Shown in pieces: positions 52,353 to 62,706 of a DNA stretch of 64,000 nucleotides (position 1 is its first letter; every line of letters starts with the position of its first letter). Both the position numbers and the translations under genes were made by a program. The notes beneath the pieces are model-generated. The model was not told where the DNA came from, did not search any database, and was given only the letters and a program-made list of their open reading frames with translations. The DNA is from Thermocrispum agreste DSM 44070 (GTDB taxonomy: Bacteria; Actinomycetota; Actinomycetes; Mycobacteriales; Pseudonocardiaceae): positions 372,001 through 436,000 of the forward strand of contig NZ_KE386604.1 of assembly GCF_000427905.1 (NCBI RefSeq), given 5' to 3'.

Positions 52353-55300
52353 ATGTCCGACAGCTCGTTCGTCCATCTTCACGTCCACACCGAGTACTCG
52401 ATGCTCGACGGTGCGGCGAAGATCGGACCGCTGTTCGCCGAGGCGGAGCGGCTGGGCATGCCCGCGGTGGGCATGACCGATCACGGCAACATGTACGGCG
52501 CGGACGAGTTCTACCGGCAAGCCGTCAAGTCGGGCATCAAGCCGATCATCGGCATCGAGGCCTACCTCGCGCCGATGAGCAGGCACCACAAGAAGCCGGT
52601 CTTCTGGGGCCAGACCAACCAGCGTGACACCGACGAATTCGGCGAGGGCGGCGACGTCTCCGGCGGTGGTGCGTACACGCACATGACGATGCTGGCGGAG
52701 AACGCCCAGGGCCTGCGGAATCTGTTCAAGCTGTCCTCGCTGGCCAGCATCGAGGGCTACTACCGCAAGCCCAGGATGGACAAGGAGCTGATCGCCGAGC
52801 ACGCCGAGGGCATCATCGCCACCACCGGCTGCCCGTCCGGTGAGGTGCAGACCCGGCTGCGGCTGAAGCAGTTCGACGAGGCGCTGCAGGCGGCGGCGGA
52901 TTACCGCGACATCTTCGGCAAGGACAACTTCTTCCTCGAGCTGATGGACCACGGGCTGCCGATCGAGCGCGCGGTCCGCGAGGGCCTGCTGGAGATCGGC
53001 CGCAAGCTCGGCCTGCAGCCGCTGGTGACCAACGACTCGCACTACGTCACCAAGGATCAGGCGGGCCCGCACGCGGCGCTGTTGTGCGTGCAGTCCGGCA
53101 AGACGCTCAACGACCCGAACCGCTTCAAGTTCGACGGCGACGGCTACTACCTGAAGTCCGCGCAGGAGATGCGCGAGTACTGGGACTCCGAGGTCCCGGG
53201 CGGGTGTGACACCACGCTGCTGATCGCCGAGCGGGTGCAGTCCTACGAAGAGGTCTACGCGCACCGCGACCTGATGCCGCGCTACGACGTGCCGGAGGGG
53301 CACACCGAGGCCTCCTGGCTGCACCACCAGGTGATGGAGGGCCTCAAGCGCCGCTTCCCGGACGGCATCCCGGACGGCTACGTCGAGCGGGCCGAGCACG
53401 AGCTGAAGGTCATCGAGGAGAAGGGCTTTCCTGCCTACTTCCTGGTGGTCGGTGACCTGGTCCGGTACGCGCGCAGCGTGGGCATCCGGGTCGGTCCAGG
53501 CCGTGGCTCGGCGGCCGGGTCGCTGGTCGCCTACGCCCTGGGCATCACCAACATCGACCCGATCCCGCACGGCCTGCTGTTCGAGCGGTTCCTCAACCCC
53601 GAGCGCGTGTCCATGCCGGACATCGACATCGACTTCGACGACCGCCGCCGGGGCGAGATGATCCGGTACGCCACCGAGAAGTACGGCGAGGACAAGGTCG
53701 CGCAGGTCATCACGTTCGGCACCATCAAGACCAAGGCGGCGATCAAGGACGCCGCCCGGGTGCACTTCGGCCAGCCCGGCTACTCGATCGCGGACAAGAT
53801 CACCAAGGCGCTGCCGCCGCCGATCATGGCCAAGGACATCCCGCTGTCCGGCATCGTCGACCCCAGCCACGAGCGGTACGGCGAGGCGGCCGAGGTGCGG
53901 TCGCTGATCGAGAACGACCCCGAGGTCAAGACGATCTTCGACACCGCGCGCGGCCTGGAGGGGCTGATCCGCAACGCCGGCGTGCACGCCTGCGCGGTGA
54001 TCATGTCGCGGGTGCCGCTGATGGACGTCATCCCGCTGTGGATGCGCGAGGACGGCGCGATCATCACCGGCTGGGACTACCCGTCGTGCGAGGCCATCGG
54101 CCTGTTGAAGATGGACTTCCTGGGCCTGCGCAACCTGACGGTCATCGGTGACGCCATCGACAACATCAGGGCCAACCGGGGCGAGGAAATCGACCTCGAC
54201 ACCCTGCCGCTGGACGACAAGAAGACCTACGAGCTGCTCGGCCGCGGCGACAGCCTCGGGGTGTTCCAGCTCGACGGTGGCGCGATGCGCGACCTGCTGC
54301 GCCGCATGCAGCCCACCGAGTTCAACGACATCACCGCGGTCAACGCGCTGTACCGGCCCGGTCCGATGGCGATGAACACGCACAACAACTACGCGGACCG
54401 CAAGAACGGCAGGCAGGAAGTCAAGCCGATCCACCCCGAGCTGGAGGAACCGCTCAAGGACATCCTGGACGAGACCTACGGCCTGATCGTCTACCAAGAG
54501 CAGATCATGCAGATCGCGCAGCGGGTGGCCGGCTACTCCATGGGCCGCGCGGACATCCTGCGGCGCGCGATGGGCAAGAAGAAAAAGGAAGTCCTGGAGC
54601 AGGAGTTCGCCGGCTTCGCCGAAGGCATGCGCGCCAACGGCTATTCCGAGGACGCGATCAAGACGCTGTGGGAGACGGTGCTGCCGTTCGCCGGCTACGC
54701 ATTCAACAAGTCCCACGCGGCCGGCTACGCCCTCGTCGGGTACTGGACCGCCTACCTGAAGGCGAACTACCCCGCCGAGTACATGGCGGCGCTGCTGACC
54801 TCGGTGGCGGACAACAAGGACAAGTCCGCCGTCTACCTGTCCGAATGCCGCAGGCTCGGCATCAAGGTACTGCCGCCGGACGTCAACGAATCGGTGGAAC
54901 GATTCTCGGCAGTCGGTGACGTCATCCGCTTCGGCCTCGGCGCCATCCGCAACGTCGGCGCCAACGTGGTGCAGTCGATCATCAAGACCCGTGAGGAGAA
55001 GGGCAAGTACACCTCCTTCACCGACTTCATGGACAAGTCGGAGCTGGTCGTCTGCAACAAGCGGGTCATCGAATCGCTGATCAAAGCAGGCGCGTTCGAC
55101 TCGCTCGGACACACCCGGCTGTCGCTGATCCAGAACCACGAGGAAGCCGTCGACGCGGTCGTGCCGCTCAAGCGGCAGGAGGCCATGGGCCAGTTCGACC
55201 TGTTCGGCGGTTTCGGCGAGGCCGAGACGGCCGACGACTCCGGCCACTCGCCGCTGGCCCACCTGAAGTTCACCGACGAGGAGTACCCGCGCAAGCAGAA

Positions 55301-55919
55301 GCTCGCCTACGAGCGGGAAATGCTCGGCCTGTACGTCTCCGGGCATCCGCTGGACGGCGCCGAGCGCATCCTGCGCAAGCACGCACCCAAACCGATCGCG
55401 CAGATCCTGGCCGACCCGCCCAAGGAAGGCGAGATCGTCATCGCCGGGTTGATCACCAGCATGGAACGCCGGGTGAACAAGAACGGCGAGCCGTGGGCGA
55501 TCTGCACGGTGGAGGACTTGGACGCGGGCATCGAGGTGCTGTTCTTCCCCAAGGCGTACGCGCTGTTCGCCGCCGAGCTGCACGAGGACAACGCCGTCGT
55601 GGTCAAGGGTCGGGTGAACTGGCGGGAAGAGCGCATGTCGGTGTTCGGCGGCTCGGTGGTCTCGCTCGATCTGTCCGCGGTCGAGATGGGCGCCGAGGAG
55701 GAGCCGTTCGTGCTGCAGGCGGCGGCCGACAAGCTGGATGCCGCGGTGGTGGGCGAGCTCAAGCGCACGCTGGAGGTGCACCGCGGCGACACTCCGGTGC
55801 ACTTGAAGCTGGTCGGCGGCAAGAAGGAGACGATGCTCGCGCTGGACCTCACGGTGCGGCCGAGCCCGTCGCTGCTCGGTGAGCTGAAGGCCATCCCCGG
55901 CATCAGCGTGCCCAGCTGA
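52353..55919 (+). CDS. dnaE: DNA polymerase III alpha subunit (replicative, DnaE1 type)
   Basis: A 1188-residue replicative polymerase. The N-terminal PHP domain opens with [18 protein letters not shown], containing HxH. The palm has [16 protein letters not shown] and the catalytic aspartates Asp423 and Asp425 in [10 protein letters not shown]. The thumb/fingers, helix-hairpin-helix region and an OB-fold (about residues 1020-1100, [20 protein letters not shown]) follow in order. Length and the near-complete PHP motif match actinobacterial DnaE1 rather than the error-prone DnaE2. ATG 52353 follows GGGAGG. Confidence 0.97.
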   Translation: MSDSSFVHLHVHTEYSMLDGAAKIGPLFAEAERLGMPAVGMTDHGNMYGADEFYRQAVKSGIKPIIGIEAYLAPMSRHHKKPVFWGQTNQRDTDEFGEGGDVSGGGAYTHMTMLAENAQGLRNLFKLSSLASIEGYYRKPRMDKELIAEHAEGIIATTGCPSGEVQTRLRLKQFDEALQAAADYRDIFGKDNFFLELMDHGLPIERAVREGLLEIGRKLGLQPLVTNDSHYVTKDQAGPHAALLCVQSGKTLNDPNRFKFDGDGYYLKSAQEMREYWDSEVPGGCDTTLLIAERVQSYEEVYAHRDLMPRYDVPEGHTEASWLHHQVMEGLKRRFPDGIPDGYVERAEHELKVIEEKGFPAYFLVVGDLVRYARSVGIRVGPGRGSAAGSLVAYALGITNIDPIPHGLLFERFLNPERVSMPDIDIDFDDRRRGEMIRYATEKYGEDKVAQVITFGTIKTKAAIKDAARVHFGQPGYSIADKITKALPPPIMAKDIPLSGIVDPSHERYGEAAEVRSLIENDPEVKTIFDTARGLEGLIRNAGVHACAVIMSRVPLMDVIPLWMREDGAIITGWDYPSCEAIGLLKMDFLGLRNLTVIGDAIDNIRANRGEEIDLDTLPLDDKKTYELLGRGDSLGVFQLDGGAMRDLLRRMQPTEFNDITAVNALYRPGPMAMNTHNNYADRKNGRQEVKPIHPELEEPLKDILDETYGLIVYQEQIMQIAQRVAGYSMGRADILRRAMGKKKKEVLEQEFAGFAEGMRANGYSEDAIKTLWETVLPFAGYAFNKSHAAGYALVGYWTAYLKANYPAEYMAALLTSVADNKDKSAVYLSECRRLGIKVLPPDVNESVERFSAVGDVIRFGLGAIRNVGANVVQSIIKTREEKGKYTSFTDFMDKSELVVCNKRVIESLIKAGAFDSLGHTRLSLIQNHEEAVDAVVPLKRQEAMGQFDLFGGFGEAETADDSGHSPLAHLKFTDEEYPRKQKLAYEREMLGLYVSGHPLDGAERILRKHAPKPIAQILADPPKEGEIVIAGLITSMERRVNKNGEPWAICTVEDLDAGIEVLFFPKAYALFAAELHEDNAVVVKGRVNWREERMSVFGGSVVSLDLSAVEMGAEEEPFVLQAAADKLDAAVVGELKRTLEVHRGDTPVHLKLVGGKKETMLALDLTVRPSPSLLGELKAIPGISVPS

Positions 55920-56050
55920 TCGCGCCCGACCTCCGGTTGCCGCCACCGCCGTGGTGGGGTTGACCGGAAGACCGGGTGGGGCTGCCACCAACGCCAGGTC
56001 TCTGTCCTGCCGGATGGGCTCTGACCTGGGATTTCGCCATCGTTTGATGC

Positions 56051-56824
56051 ATGGCGAACATCGTTGCGGCTCCCGTTTCCGCCCGGTCGGCCACCGCCCC
56101 TGTCACCCGTTCGGCGTGGCCGCACCCGCTGGCCGTCGGCCGTCTGCTCGGCATGACCGGCGTGATCGTGGCGTTCGTGTTCATGCTCCTGCTGCACCTG
56201 TTGGCGGGGGCCGCCATTCAGCCGGTGACCGAGACGCTCTCCGGTGCGGTGTTCGCTCCCGGGGTGGGGTGGATGTTCCCGGCCGGGGTGACGAGCATGG
56301 CGGTGGCCGGCCTCGGCGTGGCCGTCGTGCTGCACGGCAGCGGACTGCCGGTCGGCCGGGTGGCCATGGTGGGCGCGTGGCTGACCACGGTCGGGCTGGT
56401 GTTGGTGACGCTGTTCCCCACCGATCGGGTCGGTGCCGGGTCGATCTCGGCGCAAATCCACCGCTACGCCGCGGCGGTCGCGCTGCTCGCGGTGCCGGTC
56501 GTCGCTCTGCTGGTCGCCCGGCTGCTCGGGCACGGCAAGCGGATGCTGCAGGCCGCGGCGTGGTTCGTGGTGGTGGTCCTGGTGCTCACCGGTGTGGCGA
56601 TCTTCCTGCCCGGTGTCTTCGATCCGGTGCGCGGGGTGATTCAGCGCGTGCTGCTGGTCGGGGAGCTGGTGGTGCTGGCGCAGCTGATCCACCTGACGGT
56701 GCGGGCCGCCGTGCGCTCCGACCGGCCGGTGCTCGCTGCCAACCGCGAGACTTCGTCCACAGCTGAGTCACCGGAGGCTGTGACAGCGACGTCCGCCGCT
56801 TGTCTGGAAGGCTCAGCCGTGTAG
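56051..56824 (+). CDS. DUF998-family integral membrane protein
   Basis: A 257-residue protein with seven or so hydrophobic segments between residues 32 and 235. PVTETLSGAVFAPGVGWMF and VTLFPTDRVGAGSISAQIHRYAA (in part) match DUF998 proteins, whose FPTD...H motif is typical. The N-terminal 28 residues are hydrophilic, and the C-terminal tail is short and cytoplasmic. ATG 56051 has no strong ribosome binding site. Function unknown. Confidence 0.78.
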   Translation: MANIVAAPVSARSATAPVTRSAWPHPLAVGRLLGMTGVIVAFVFMLLLHLLAGAAIQPVTETLSGAVFAPGVGWMFPAGVTSMAVAGLGVAVVLHGSGLPVGRVAMVGAWLTTVGLVLVTLFPTDRVGAGSISAQIHRYAAAVALLAVPVVALLVARLLGHGKRMLQAAAWFVVVVLVLTGVAIFLPGVFDPVRGVIQRVLLVGELVVLAQLIHLTVRAAVRSDRPVLAANRETSSTAESPEAVTATSAACLEGSAV

Positions 56825-56861
56825 CGGGTCGTGCTCGCCAAAAGGCGTCCCAGCGGTCCAG

Positions 56862-56892
56862 GTCGTGTGCGGCAGCGCTTGCCGCACACGAC
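56862..56892 (+). terminator. Hairpin downstream of the DUF998 gene
   Basis: A perfect 13-bp stem, GTCGTGTGCGGCA at 56862-56874 with TGCCGCACACGAC at 56880-56892, and a 5-nt loop, 38 bp after the DUF998 gene stop. No U tract. Confidence 0.65.
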
Positions 56893-57046
56893 GCCTGCCC
56901 GGCGCGGGATGACGCCTCGAACGGCTCGGACGATTGATTCAGTTCGTCACGATTCCTGGCGCAGTTCCGCCGGTTCGGGATCGTCCGGTCGGATGCGTCG
57001 ACTGCCACGCTTCCGAGCCAGGCGTGGGCTGACGACGATCGCGGGC

Positions 57047-57066
57047 CAGTGTGCCCCATCACACTG
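57047..57066. promoter_or_regulatory. 20-bp palindrome upstream of the gamma-carbonic anhydrase gene
   Basis: CAGTGTGCCCCATCACACTG has two perfect 7-bp arms around a 6-bp centre. It lies 55 bp upstream of the carbonic anhydrase start. It has TGTG-N6-CACA, two bases shorter than the CRP/GlxR spacing, so a different dimeric regulator is more likely. Confidence 0.45.
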
Positions 57067-57120
57067 CTCGCGGCATGCTGCCGCCTTGACCTCGGCAGCG
57101 GCGTGGCATAGGAGAGACGC

Positions 57121-57663
57121 ATGCCTATCTACTCCTTCGAGGGGAAGACCCCGCGTGTGCATCCGGACGCTTGGATCGCTCCCACGGCGACGCTGATCGG
57201 GGACGTCGAGGTCGGCGCGGGCGCGTCGATCTGGTACGGCGCCGTGCTGCGAGCAGACTTCGGTCGCATCGTGGTCGGCGAGGGCGCCAACATCCAGGAC
57301 AACGCCGTCGTGCACGTCAACGAGGGCGTGTGCGAGATCGGCAAGAACGTCACGGTCGGCCACCAGGTGCTGGTGCACGACTGCACCGTCGGCGAGCAGG
57401 CGCTGATCGGCAACGGCGCGACGGTGCTGGACAAGGCGGTCATCGGCAAGAAGGCGATGGTGGCCGCGGGCGCGGTGGTGACACCGAACACCGAGGTGCC
57501 CCCGGAGTCGATCGCGATGGGCGCACCCGCCAAGCGGATCCAGCCGCTGAGCGAGTCGCAGCGGGGCTGGGTGGAGTACAACGCGGTCATCTACCAGGAG
57601 ATGGCGCGCAGGCACCGGGACGGCATCCGGCTGGTGGAGGAAGCCGAGCGGCCGGACGCGTGA
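57121..57663 (+). CDS. Gamma-class carbonic anhydrase-like left-handed beta-helix protein
   Basis: A 180-residue trimeric beta-helix protein built of hexapeptide repeats (VGAGASIWYGAVLRADFGRI onward). The three zinc-ligand histidines of the gamma-carbonic anhydrase family are present: His65 in NAVVHV and His81 and His86 in VGHQVLVHDC. The C-terminal helix (155-180) is typical of the YrdA/CaiE/PaaY-like branch, in which activity varies. ATG 57121 follows AGGAGAGACGC. It is 76 bp upstream of glyA and may share its transcript. Confidence 0.88.
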   Translation: MPIYSFEGKTPRVHPDAWIAPTATLIGDVEVGAGASIWYGAVLRADFGRIVVGEGANIQDNAVVHVNEGVCEIGKNVTVGHQVLVHDCTVGEQALIGNGATVLDKAVIGKKAMVAAGAVVTPNTEVPPESIAMGAPAKRIQPLSESQRGWVEYNAVIYQEMARRHRDGIRLVEEAERPDA

Positions 57664-57738
57664 GGGCCGGGCCACCGGATGCGTGGTGCGGATCCCAACG
57701 GTGCCGACCGCCTGGCCCGCGGACGATACGCTCAGCTC

Positions 57739-59007
57739 ATGACCCACCAGCCGCAGATTTCCACCCTGGCCGCCACCGACCCCGAGGTGGCGAACCTGAT
57801 CGAGGCCGAGGCCCGGCGCCAGCACGACAAGATCCGCATGATCGCCTCGGAGAACTACGTGTCCGAGGCCGTGCTGGAGGCGACGGGCACGGTGCTGACC
57901 AACAAGTACTCCGAGGGGTACGCCGGCAAGCGGTACTACGAGGGCCAGCAGGTGATCGACCAGATCGAGCGGCTGGCCATCGAGCGGGCCAAGGCCGTGT
58001 TCGGGGTCGAGCACGCCAACGTCCAGCCGTACTCCGGCTCGCCGGCCAACCTGGCGGTGTACTTGGCGTTCGCCAAGCCCGGCGACAAGGTCATGGGGAT
58101 GTCGCTGCCCCACGGTGGACATCTGACCCACGGCTGGAGCGTGTCGGCGACCGGCATGTGGTTCGAGCCGGTGCGCTACGGGGTGCGCAAGGACACCGGC
58201 CGGGTGGACATGGACGAGGTGCGCCAGCTGGCGCTGGAGCACCGGCCCAAGGTGATCTTCTGCGGCGGCACGGCCATCCCGCGGACCATCGACTTCCCGG
58301 CGTTCGCCGAGATCGCCCGCGAGGTCGGCGCTGTTCTGGTGGCCGACATCGCGCACATCGCCGGCCTGATCGCAGGCGGAGCGCACCCGTCCCCGGTCGG
58401 CCACGCCCAGGTCATCACCACCACGACGCACAAGACGCTGCGCGGCCCGCGGGGCGCCATGATCCTCTCGGACGCCGAGCACGCCAAGGCGATCGACAAG
58501 GCGGTGTTCCCCGGCCTGCAGGGCGGGCCGCACAACCACACCACGGCAGCCATCGCGGTGGCGCTGCACGAGGCGCAGCAGCCGTCGTTCACCGAGTACG
58601 CGCACACCGTGGTGGCCAACGCCAAGGCGCTGGCCGACGCGTTGCTGGAGCGCGGCTTCGACCTGGTGTCCGGCGGCACGGACAACCACCTGCTGCTCAT
58701 CGACCTGACGTCGAAGGGGATCGGGGGCAAGCCCGCGGCGCAGGCGCTGGACCGCGCGGGCATCGAGCTGAACTACAACACCGTCCCGTTCGACCCGCGC
58801 AAGCCGTTCGACCCGTCGGGGATCCGGCTGGGCACCGCGGCGCTGACCACCCGCGGGCTGAAGCCGGAACACCAGCCGCAGATCGCGGACTGGATCGACC
58901 GGGCGGTGACGGCCGCGGTGAGCGGGGACGAGCCCGCCATCGAGAAGATCGCGGGCGAGGTGCGGGAGCTGCTGGCCCAGTTCCCCATGCCGGGTTACCT
59001 CGTCTGA
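57739..59007 (+). CDS. glyA: Serine hydroxymethyltransferase
   Basis: A 422-residue PLP enzyme interconverting serine and glycine with tetrahydrofolate as carbon acceptor. ATG 57739 starts at MTHQPQISTL. The PLP lysine is Lys232 in TTTHKTLRGPRG. SENYVSEAVLEATGTVLTNK and YSGSPANLAVYLA are diagnostic. It supplies one-carbon units, including the 5,10-methylene-THF used by TrmFO encoded in this window. Confidence 0.96.
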   Translation: MTHQPQISTLAATDPEVANLIEAEARRQHDKIRMIASENYVSEAVLEATGTVLTNKYSEGYAGKRYYEGQQVIDQIERLAIERAKAVFGVEHANVQPYSGSPANLAVYLAFAKPGDKVMGMSLPHGGHLTHGWSVSATGMWFEPVRYGVRKDTGRVDMDEVRQLALEHRPKVIFCGGTAIPRTIDFPAFAEIAREVGAVLVADIAHIAGLIAGGAHPSPVGHAQVITTTTHKTLRGPRGAMILSDAEHAKAIDKAVFPGLQGGPHNHTTAAIAVALHEAQQPSFTEYAHTVVANAKALADALLERGFDLVSGGTDNHLLLIDLTSKGIGGKPAAQALDRAGIELNYNTVPFDPRKPFDPSGIRLGTAALTTRGLKPEHQPQIADWIDRAVTAAVSGDEPAIEKIAGEVRELLAQFPMPGYLV

Positions 59008-59032
59008 GCGCACCGCAGGCAGCCAAGGCAGC

Positions 59033-59080
59033 GAAGAACTCCGACGCGGACCGGCCGAACCGGCTGCGCCGGGGTTCTTC
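59033..59080 (+). terminator. Terminator of glyA
   Basis: An 11-bp stem with one G-U pair, GAAGAACTCCG at 59033-59043 with CGGGGTTCTTC at 59070-59080, followed by TTCTCTT, 26 bp after the glyA stop. Confidence 0.72.
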
Positions 59081-59231
59081 TTCTCTTGGCTGAGGTATGC
59101 GCGGCACGCGCTGCGGTGACGTCGGACGGATTGTTCAGCGGACGCGCACGGGATCGCCGCTCGCGCTCGGCGCGGCCGCCGACGATCGGCCGGGCGGCCA
59201 GGAGAAGTAGGGAAATCGCGTCGGTGGGTGC

Positions 59232-59771
59232 TCAGGCTTCGCCGGTGGTCTGCTGTTCGCCCTCGCCGGGCTCGCCTTCCTCGGCGGCCCGCTGCTGCCT
59301 GGCCCGCTCGTAGGACGCCCTGATCTCGGCCTCCGCCTCGGCGCGGCCGACCCACCTGGCGCCCTCGACGCTCTTGCCCGGCTCCAGGTCCTTGTAGACC
59401 TCGAAGAAGTGCTGGATCTCCATCCGGTGATAGGTGTCCAGATGGTGGATGTCGCGCAGGTGCTCGGTGCGCGGGTCCTCGGCGGGGACGCACAGCACCT
59501 TGTCGTCGCCGCCCTTTTCGTCGGTCATCCGGAACATGCCGATCGCCCGCGCCCGGATCAGGCACCCGGGAAACGTCGGCTCCTGCACCAGCACCAGGGC
59601 GTCCAGCGGATCGCCGTCCTGGCCGAGCGTGTCGTCGATGAAGCCGTAGTCGGCCGGGTACTGCGTGGCGGTGAACAGCGTCCGGTCGAGTTTGATCCGG
59701 CCCGTCCGGTGGTCCAGCTCGTACTTGTTCCGTTCCCCTTTGGGGATCTCGATGGTGACGTCGAACTCCAT
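59232..59771 (-). CDS. ppa: Soluble inorganic pyrophosphatase (family I)
   Basis: A 179-residue enzyme starting at ATG 59771 with AAGGAG close upstream. Conserved active-site stretches are [11 protein letters not shown] (8-18), [11 protein letters not shown], the metal-binding [10 protein letters not shown] and [13 protein letters not shown]. The last 25 residues are a Glu/Gly-rich tail. It hydrolyses cytoplasmic pyrophosphate and is divergent from dacB, the same arrangement as Rv3628/Rv3627c. Confidence 0.95.
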   Translation of the reverse strand: MEFDVTIEIPKGERNKYELDHRTGRIKLDRTLFTATQYPADYGFIDDTLGQDGDPLDALVLVQEPTFPGCLIRARAIGMFRMTDEKGGDDKVLCVPAEDPRTEHLRDIHHLDTYHRMEIQHFFEVYKDLEPGKSVEGARWVGRAEAEAEIRASYERARQQRAAEEGEPGEGEQQTTGEA

Positions 59772-59937
59772 GTTTCTCCTTCGTCGCGGCCGGCCGGCGA
59801 GGGCAACGTGCCCGGGTGTCCGTACGTTCATGCGTTTGAGGAGGTTTGTCCCACCCGCACTGCCGGGCGCGCGGCGTGTTTAGTGTGGACCAGGTACCGG
59901 GTGGTTGCATGCACGAGGCGTGGCGAGGGAGACGTAG

Positions 59938-61626
59938 GTGACAACGGAGCGTGGTCCAGGCCGCCCGCAGGAGGAGTGGCCGACCGTCGATCTGGACCCC
60001 GGCGCCGCGGCGCCGCGCCAGCCTTCCTCGCCGTATCCGCCCGGCACGGTGCGGCCGCCGGGGGAGCCGATCCCGGTCAAACGTCCGCCGCAGCAGGAAC
60101 AGCAGCCGCAGCAGCCGCAGGCACGGCCGCGGCCGGCGCCGGACGTGCCGTTGCACGAGATGCCGACGCGCATCATTCCCGCGGTCGAACCGCCGCAGCC
60201 GCCGGAGCCGGAACCCGACCCGCAGCCCGAGGGCGCCGGAGGCGGCAAACGGAAGCGGCGGCTCATGGTGCTCGTCGTCCTCGCCGTGGTCGTCGTGCTG
60301 CTGGCGGCGGCCGCCGTCGTGCTGACCCGGCCGTCGGTCGCCAATCGGTTGATGCTGCCGTGGGCGCCGAACAAGCCGCTGGCGGACGAACCCGCGCCCA
60401 TGACCCTGTCGAGGGCCATCACGGTGCCCACGGCGAAGCAACCGCCGACCCCGGGCGGGGTCGAGAAGGCGCTCGCTTCCGTGGTCGGCGACCCGGCGCT
60501 GGGCGTACTGGCCGGCGTCGTGGTGGACCCGTCGACCGGTGACGTGCTGTGGGAGAAGGACCCGGGCCTCGCGTCGCCCCCGGCCTCGACGCTCAAGATC
60601 CTGACCACCGCTGCGGCCCTGCTCGAACTCGGCCCGGACGCCAGGTTGACCACGCGTGTGGTGCAAGGCGCACCGCGCGAGGTGATCCTGGTCGGCAGTG
60701 GCGATCCCACGCTGACCGTGCTGAAGGACTCCGAGGATTCGTTCTATCCAGGGGCCGCCACGGTGGACGAGCTGGCCGAGCAGGTCCGGAAGGCGACCGG
60801 GGGCAAGGTCGACATCGTGCGGGTCAGCACCGCTGCCTACCGCGGTCCGGCCACCGGGCCCGGTTGGGATCCGTCGGATGCTCCGTCGACGTACGCGGCG
60901 CCGATCGAGCCGGTGATGGTGGACGGCGGCCGGCTGGATCCGACCCGGTTCGATGCGGACCGTGCCTTGGAGCCCGCGCTGGAGGCCGCGCGGGCGCTCG
61001 CCACCCGGCTGGACGCCCAGGCCGTGTCCGGCGAGCCGGACGTCTCGGAGGACGCCGACGTCCTCGGTGAGGTGCAGTCACCCCCGGTCGAGGAACTGGT
61101 CACGATCGCACTGACCGATTCCGACAACGTGCTGTCCGAGGCCCTGGCCAGGTGGGTGGCCACCGAGCGGGGCGAGGAGCCGTCGTTCGACGGCGCGGCC
61201 AAGGCCGTGCGGGCGGTGCTGGAGGAGGCGGGGTTCGACCTGGCAGGCGTGGAGATCGCCGACGGCAGCGGGCTGTCGCCGGAGAGCAAGGTGCCTCCCC
61301 GGCTGCTGGCTGACATCCTCACCGCGGCGGCCGGTGACGACGAGGTGGCGCAGAAACTGCGTCCGCTGCTGGCCGGCCTGCCGGTCGCCGGCGGCACCGG
61401 CACGCTGTCCGATCGGTACGTCGACGGCCAGGCCGAGCAGGCCAAGGGCTGGGTGCGGGCCAAGACAGGCACACTGGACCGTGTGAACACCCTGGCCGGC
61501 ACGGTGCTCACCGAGAGCGGCTCGACGTTGGTCTTCGCGTTGATGTCCGTCGGTACCGATCAGCAGGTCGCCCGGCCCGCGCTGGACGACGTCGTGGGCG
61601 CGCTGCGTGGTTGCGGATGCTCGTGA
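59938..61626 (+). CDS. dacB: D-alanyl-D-alanine carboxypeptidase/endopeptidase, PBP4 (DacB) family
   Basis: A 562-residue protein (Rv3627c-like). GTG 59938 follows GAGGGA. A long Pro/Gln-rich cytoplasmic N-terminus (1-105) leads to one membrane helix (109-130) and an extracytoplasmic penicillin-binding domain. The catalytic Ser217 lies in the SxxK motif PASTLK (Lys220), SDN is at 395-397, and KTG at 509-511. It trims peptidoglycan stem peptides. The cytoplasmic proline-rich extension is typical of actinobacterial members. Confidence 0.94.
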   Translation: MTTERGPGRPQEEWPTVDLDPGAAAPRQPSSPYPPGTVRPPGEPIPVKRPPQQEQQPQQPQARPRPAPDVPLHEMPTRIIPAVEPPQPPEPEPDPQPEGAGGGKRKRRLMVLVVLAVVVVLLAAAAVVLTRPSVANRLMLPWAPNKPLADEPAPMTLSRAITVPTAKQPPTPGGVEKALASVVGDPALGVLAGVVVDPSTGDVLWEKDPGLASPPASTLKILTTAAALLELGPDARLTTRVVQGAPREVILVGSGDPTLTVLKDSEDSFYPGAATVDELAEQVRKATGGKVDIVRVSTAAYRGPATGPGWDPSDAPSTYAAPIEPVMVDGGRLDPTRFDADRALEPALEAARALATRLDAQAVSGEPDVSEDADVLGEVQSPPVEELVTIALTDSDNVLSEALARWVATERGEEPSFDGAAKAVRAVLEEAGFDLAGVEIADGSGLSPESKVPPRLLADILTAAAGDDEVAQKLRPLLAGLPVAGGTGTLSDRYVDGQAEQAKGWVRAKTGTLDRVNTLAGTVLTESGSTLVFALMSVGTDQQVARPALDDVVGALRGCGCS

Positions 61627-61644
61627 GCGGGTAGCGTCGAGGCT

Positions 61645-62706
61645 GTGAGTGAGCCGACTACCCACGACAAACCTGCCGGCCCGGCATTGGTCGACTGGGA
61701 CGTGGCCGCGTCCACGGCGGCGGTCTTCGTCGGCGGCGGGCCGGGGGTGCCGCCCGCCGAGGCGGAGCAGGCGGTGGCCGAACTGACTCGGCTGGCCCGC
61801 ACCGCCGAGCACCACGTGCGGGAACTGACCGGGATGGGCGCAGGCCTGCCGATCCCGGAGGCCGCGGTGCTGGATCGGCGGTCGTGGGTGCGTGCGGCCG
61901 CGGACGGGCTGGACGCGCTCACCTCGCGCGCCATCGCGTCCCACCCGCGGGCGGCCGAAGCGGTCGCGAGCAAGCGGATGATGCCCAGGAGCGCGGGCGT
62001 GCAGACCGGCCTGGCCCTGGCGTTCTTGGGCACCAAGGTGCTCGGGCAGTACGAGCCGTTCGGCCGCGACGGAAGCGGTGGGCGGTTGCTGTTGGTGGCG
62101 CCGAACATCGTGCACGCCGAGCGGGCGATGGGCGTGCCCGCGCAGGAGTTCCGGCTGTGGGTGTGCCTGCACGAGTCCACCCACCGGCTGCAGTTCACCG
62201 CCGTGTCCTGGCTGACCGAGTACTTCGTCGACGAGGTGGGCCGGTTCATCGCCGGGATGGACGACGTGCCGTCGAACTTCTTCGCCCGGCTGCCGGACGT
62301 CATCCGGTCTGCGCGCGGCGGCACGCTCGGCTTGGTGGAGGCCATGCAGTCGCCGGGCCAGCGCAAGGCGTTCGACCGCCTGGTGGCGCTGTCCACCCTG
62401 CTGGAAGGGCACGCCGATTTCGTCATGGACGCGGTCGGCCCCCAGGTGGTGCCGTCGGTGGCGAAGATTCGCCGCCGGTTCACCGCGCGCCGCAAGGGCG
62501 GCAGCATGCTGGACCGGCTGCTGCGGGTGCTGCTCGGGGTCGACGCCAAGATCCAGCAGTACGAGCAGGGCGGCGCCTTCGCCCGGCACGTGCACCGGCG
62601 GGCGGGCATGGCAGGCCTCAACGCGGTGTGGCGGTCGCCGAACACCCTGCCGACCAGAGCGGAGATCTCCGAACCAGAGGCATGGCTGCGTCGCATCAAC
62701 CCGTGA
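61645..62706 (+). CDS. DUF2342 zinc-dependent metalloprotease-like protein (Rv3626c-like)
   Basis: A 353-residue soluble protein with the zincin motif HESTH (His176, Glu177, His180) in WVCLHESTHRLQF, and a downstream glutamate in EGHADFVMDAVGP that may be the third ligand. This family is annotated as zinc-dependent metalloprotease or F420-associated protein in actinobacteria; no activity is established. GTG 61645 starts 18 bp after dacB, and its stop overlaps tilS. Confidence 0.87.
   Translation: MSEPTTHDKPAGPALVDWDVAASTAAVFVGGGPGVPPAEAEQAVAELTRLARTAEHHVRELTGMGAGLPIPEAAVLDRRSWVRAAADGLDALTSRAIASHPRAAEAVASKRMMPRSAGVQTGLALAFLGTKVLGQYEPFGRDGSGGRLLLVAPNIVHAERAMGVPAQEFRLWVCLHESTHRLQFTAVSWLTEYFVDEVGRFIAGMDDVPSNFFARLPDVIRSARGGTLGLVEAMQSPGQRKAFDRLVALSTLLEGHADFVMDAVGPQVVPSVAKIRRRFTARRKGGSMLDRLLRVLLGVDAKIQQYEQGGAFARHVHRRAGMAGLNAVWRSPNTLPTRAEISEPEAWLRRINP

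Noticed and set aside
52263-55991. 1242-codon minus-strand open frame antisense to dnaE
   Set aside because: It is a shadow of dnaE codon bias (high third-position GC); no motifs.
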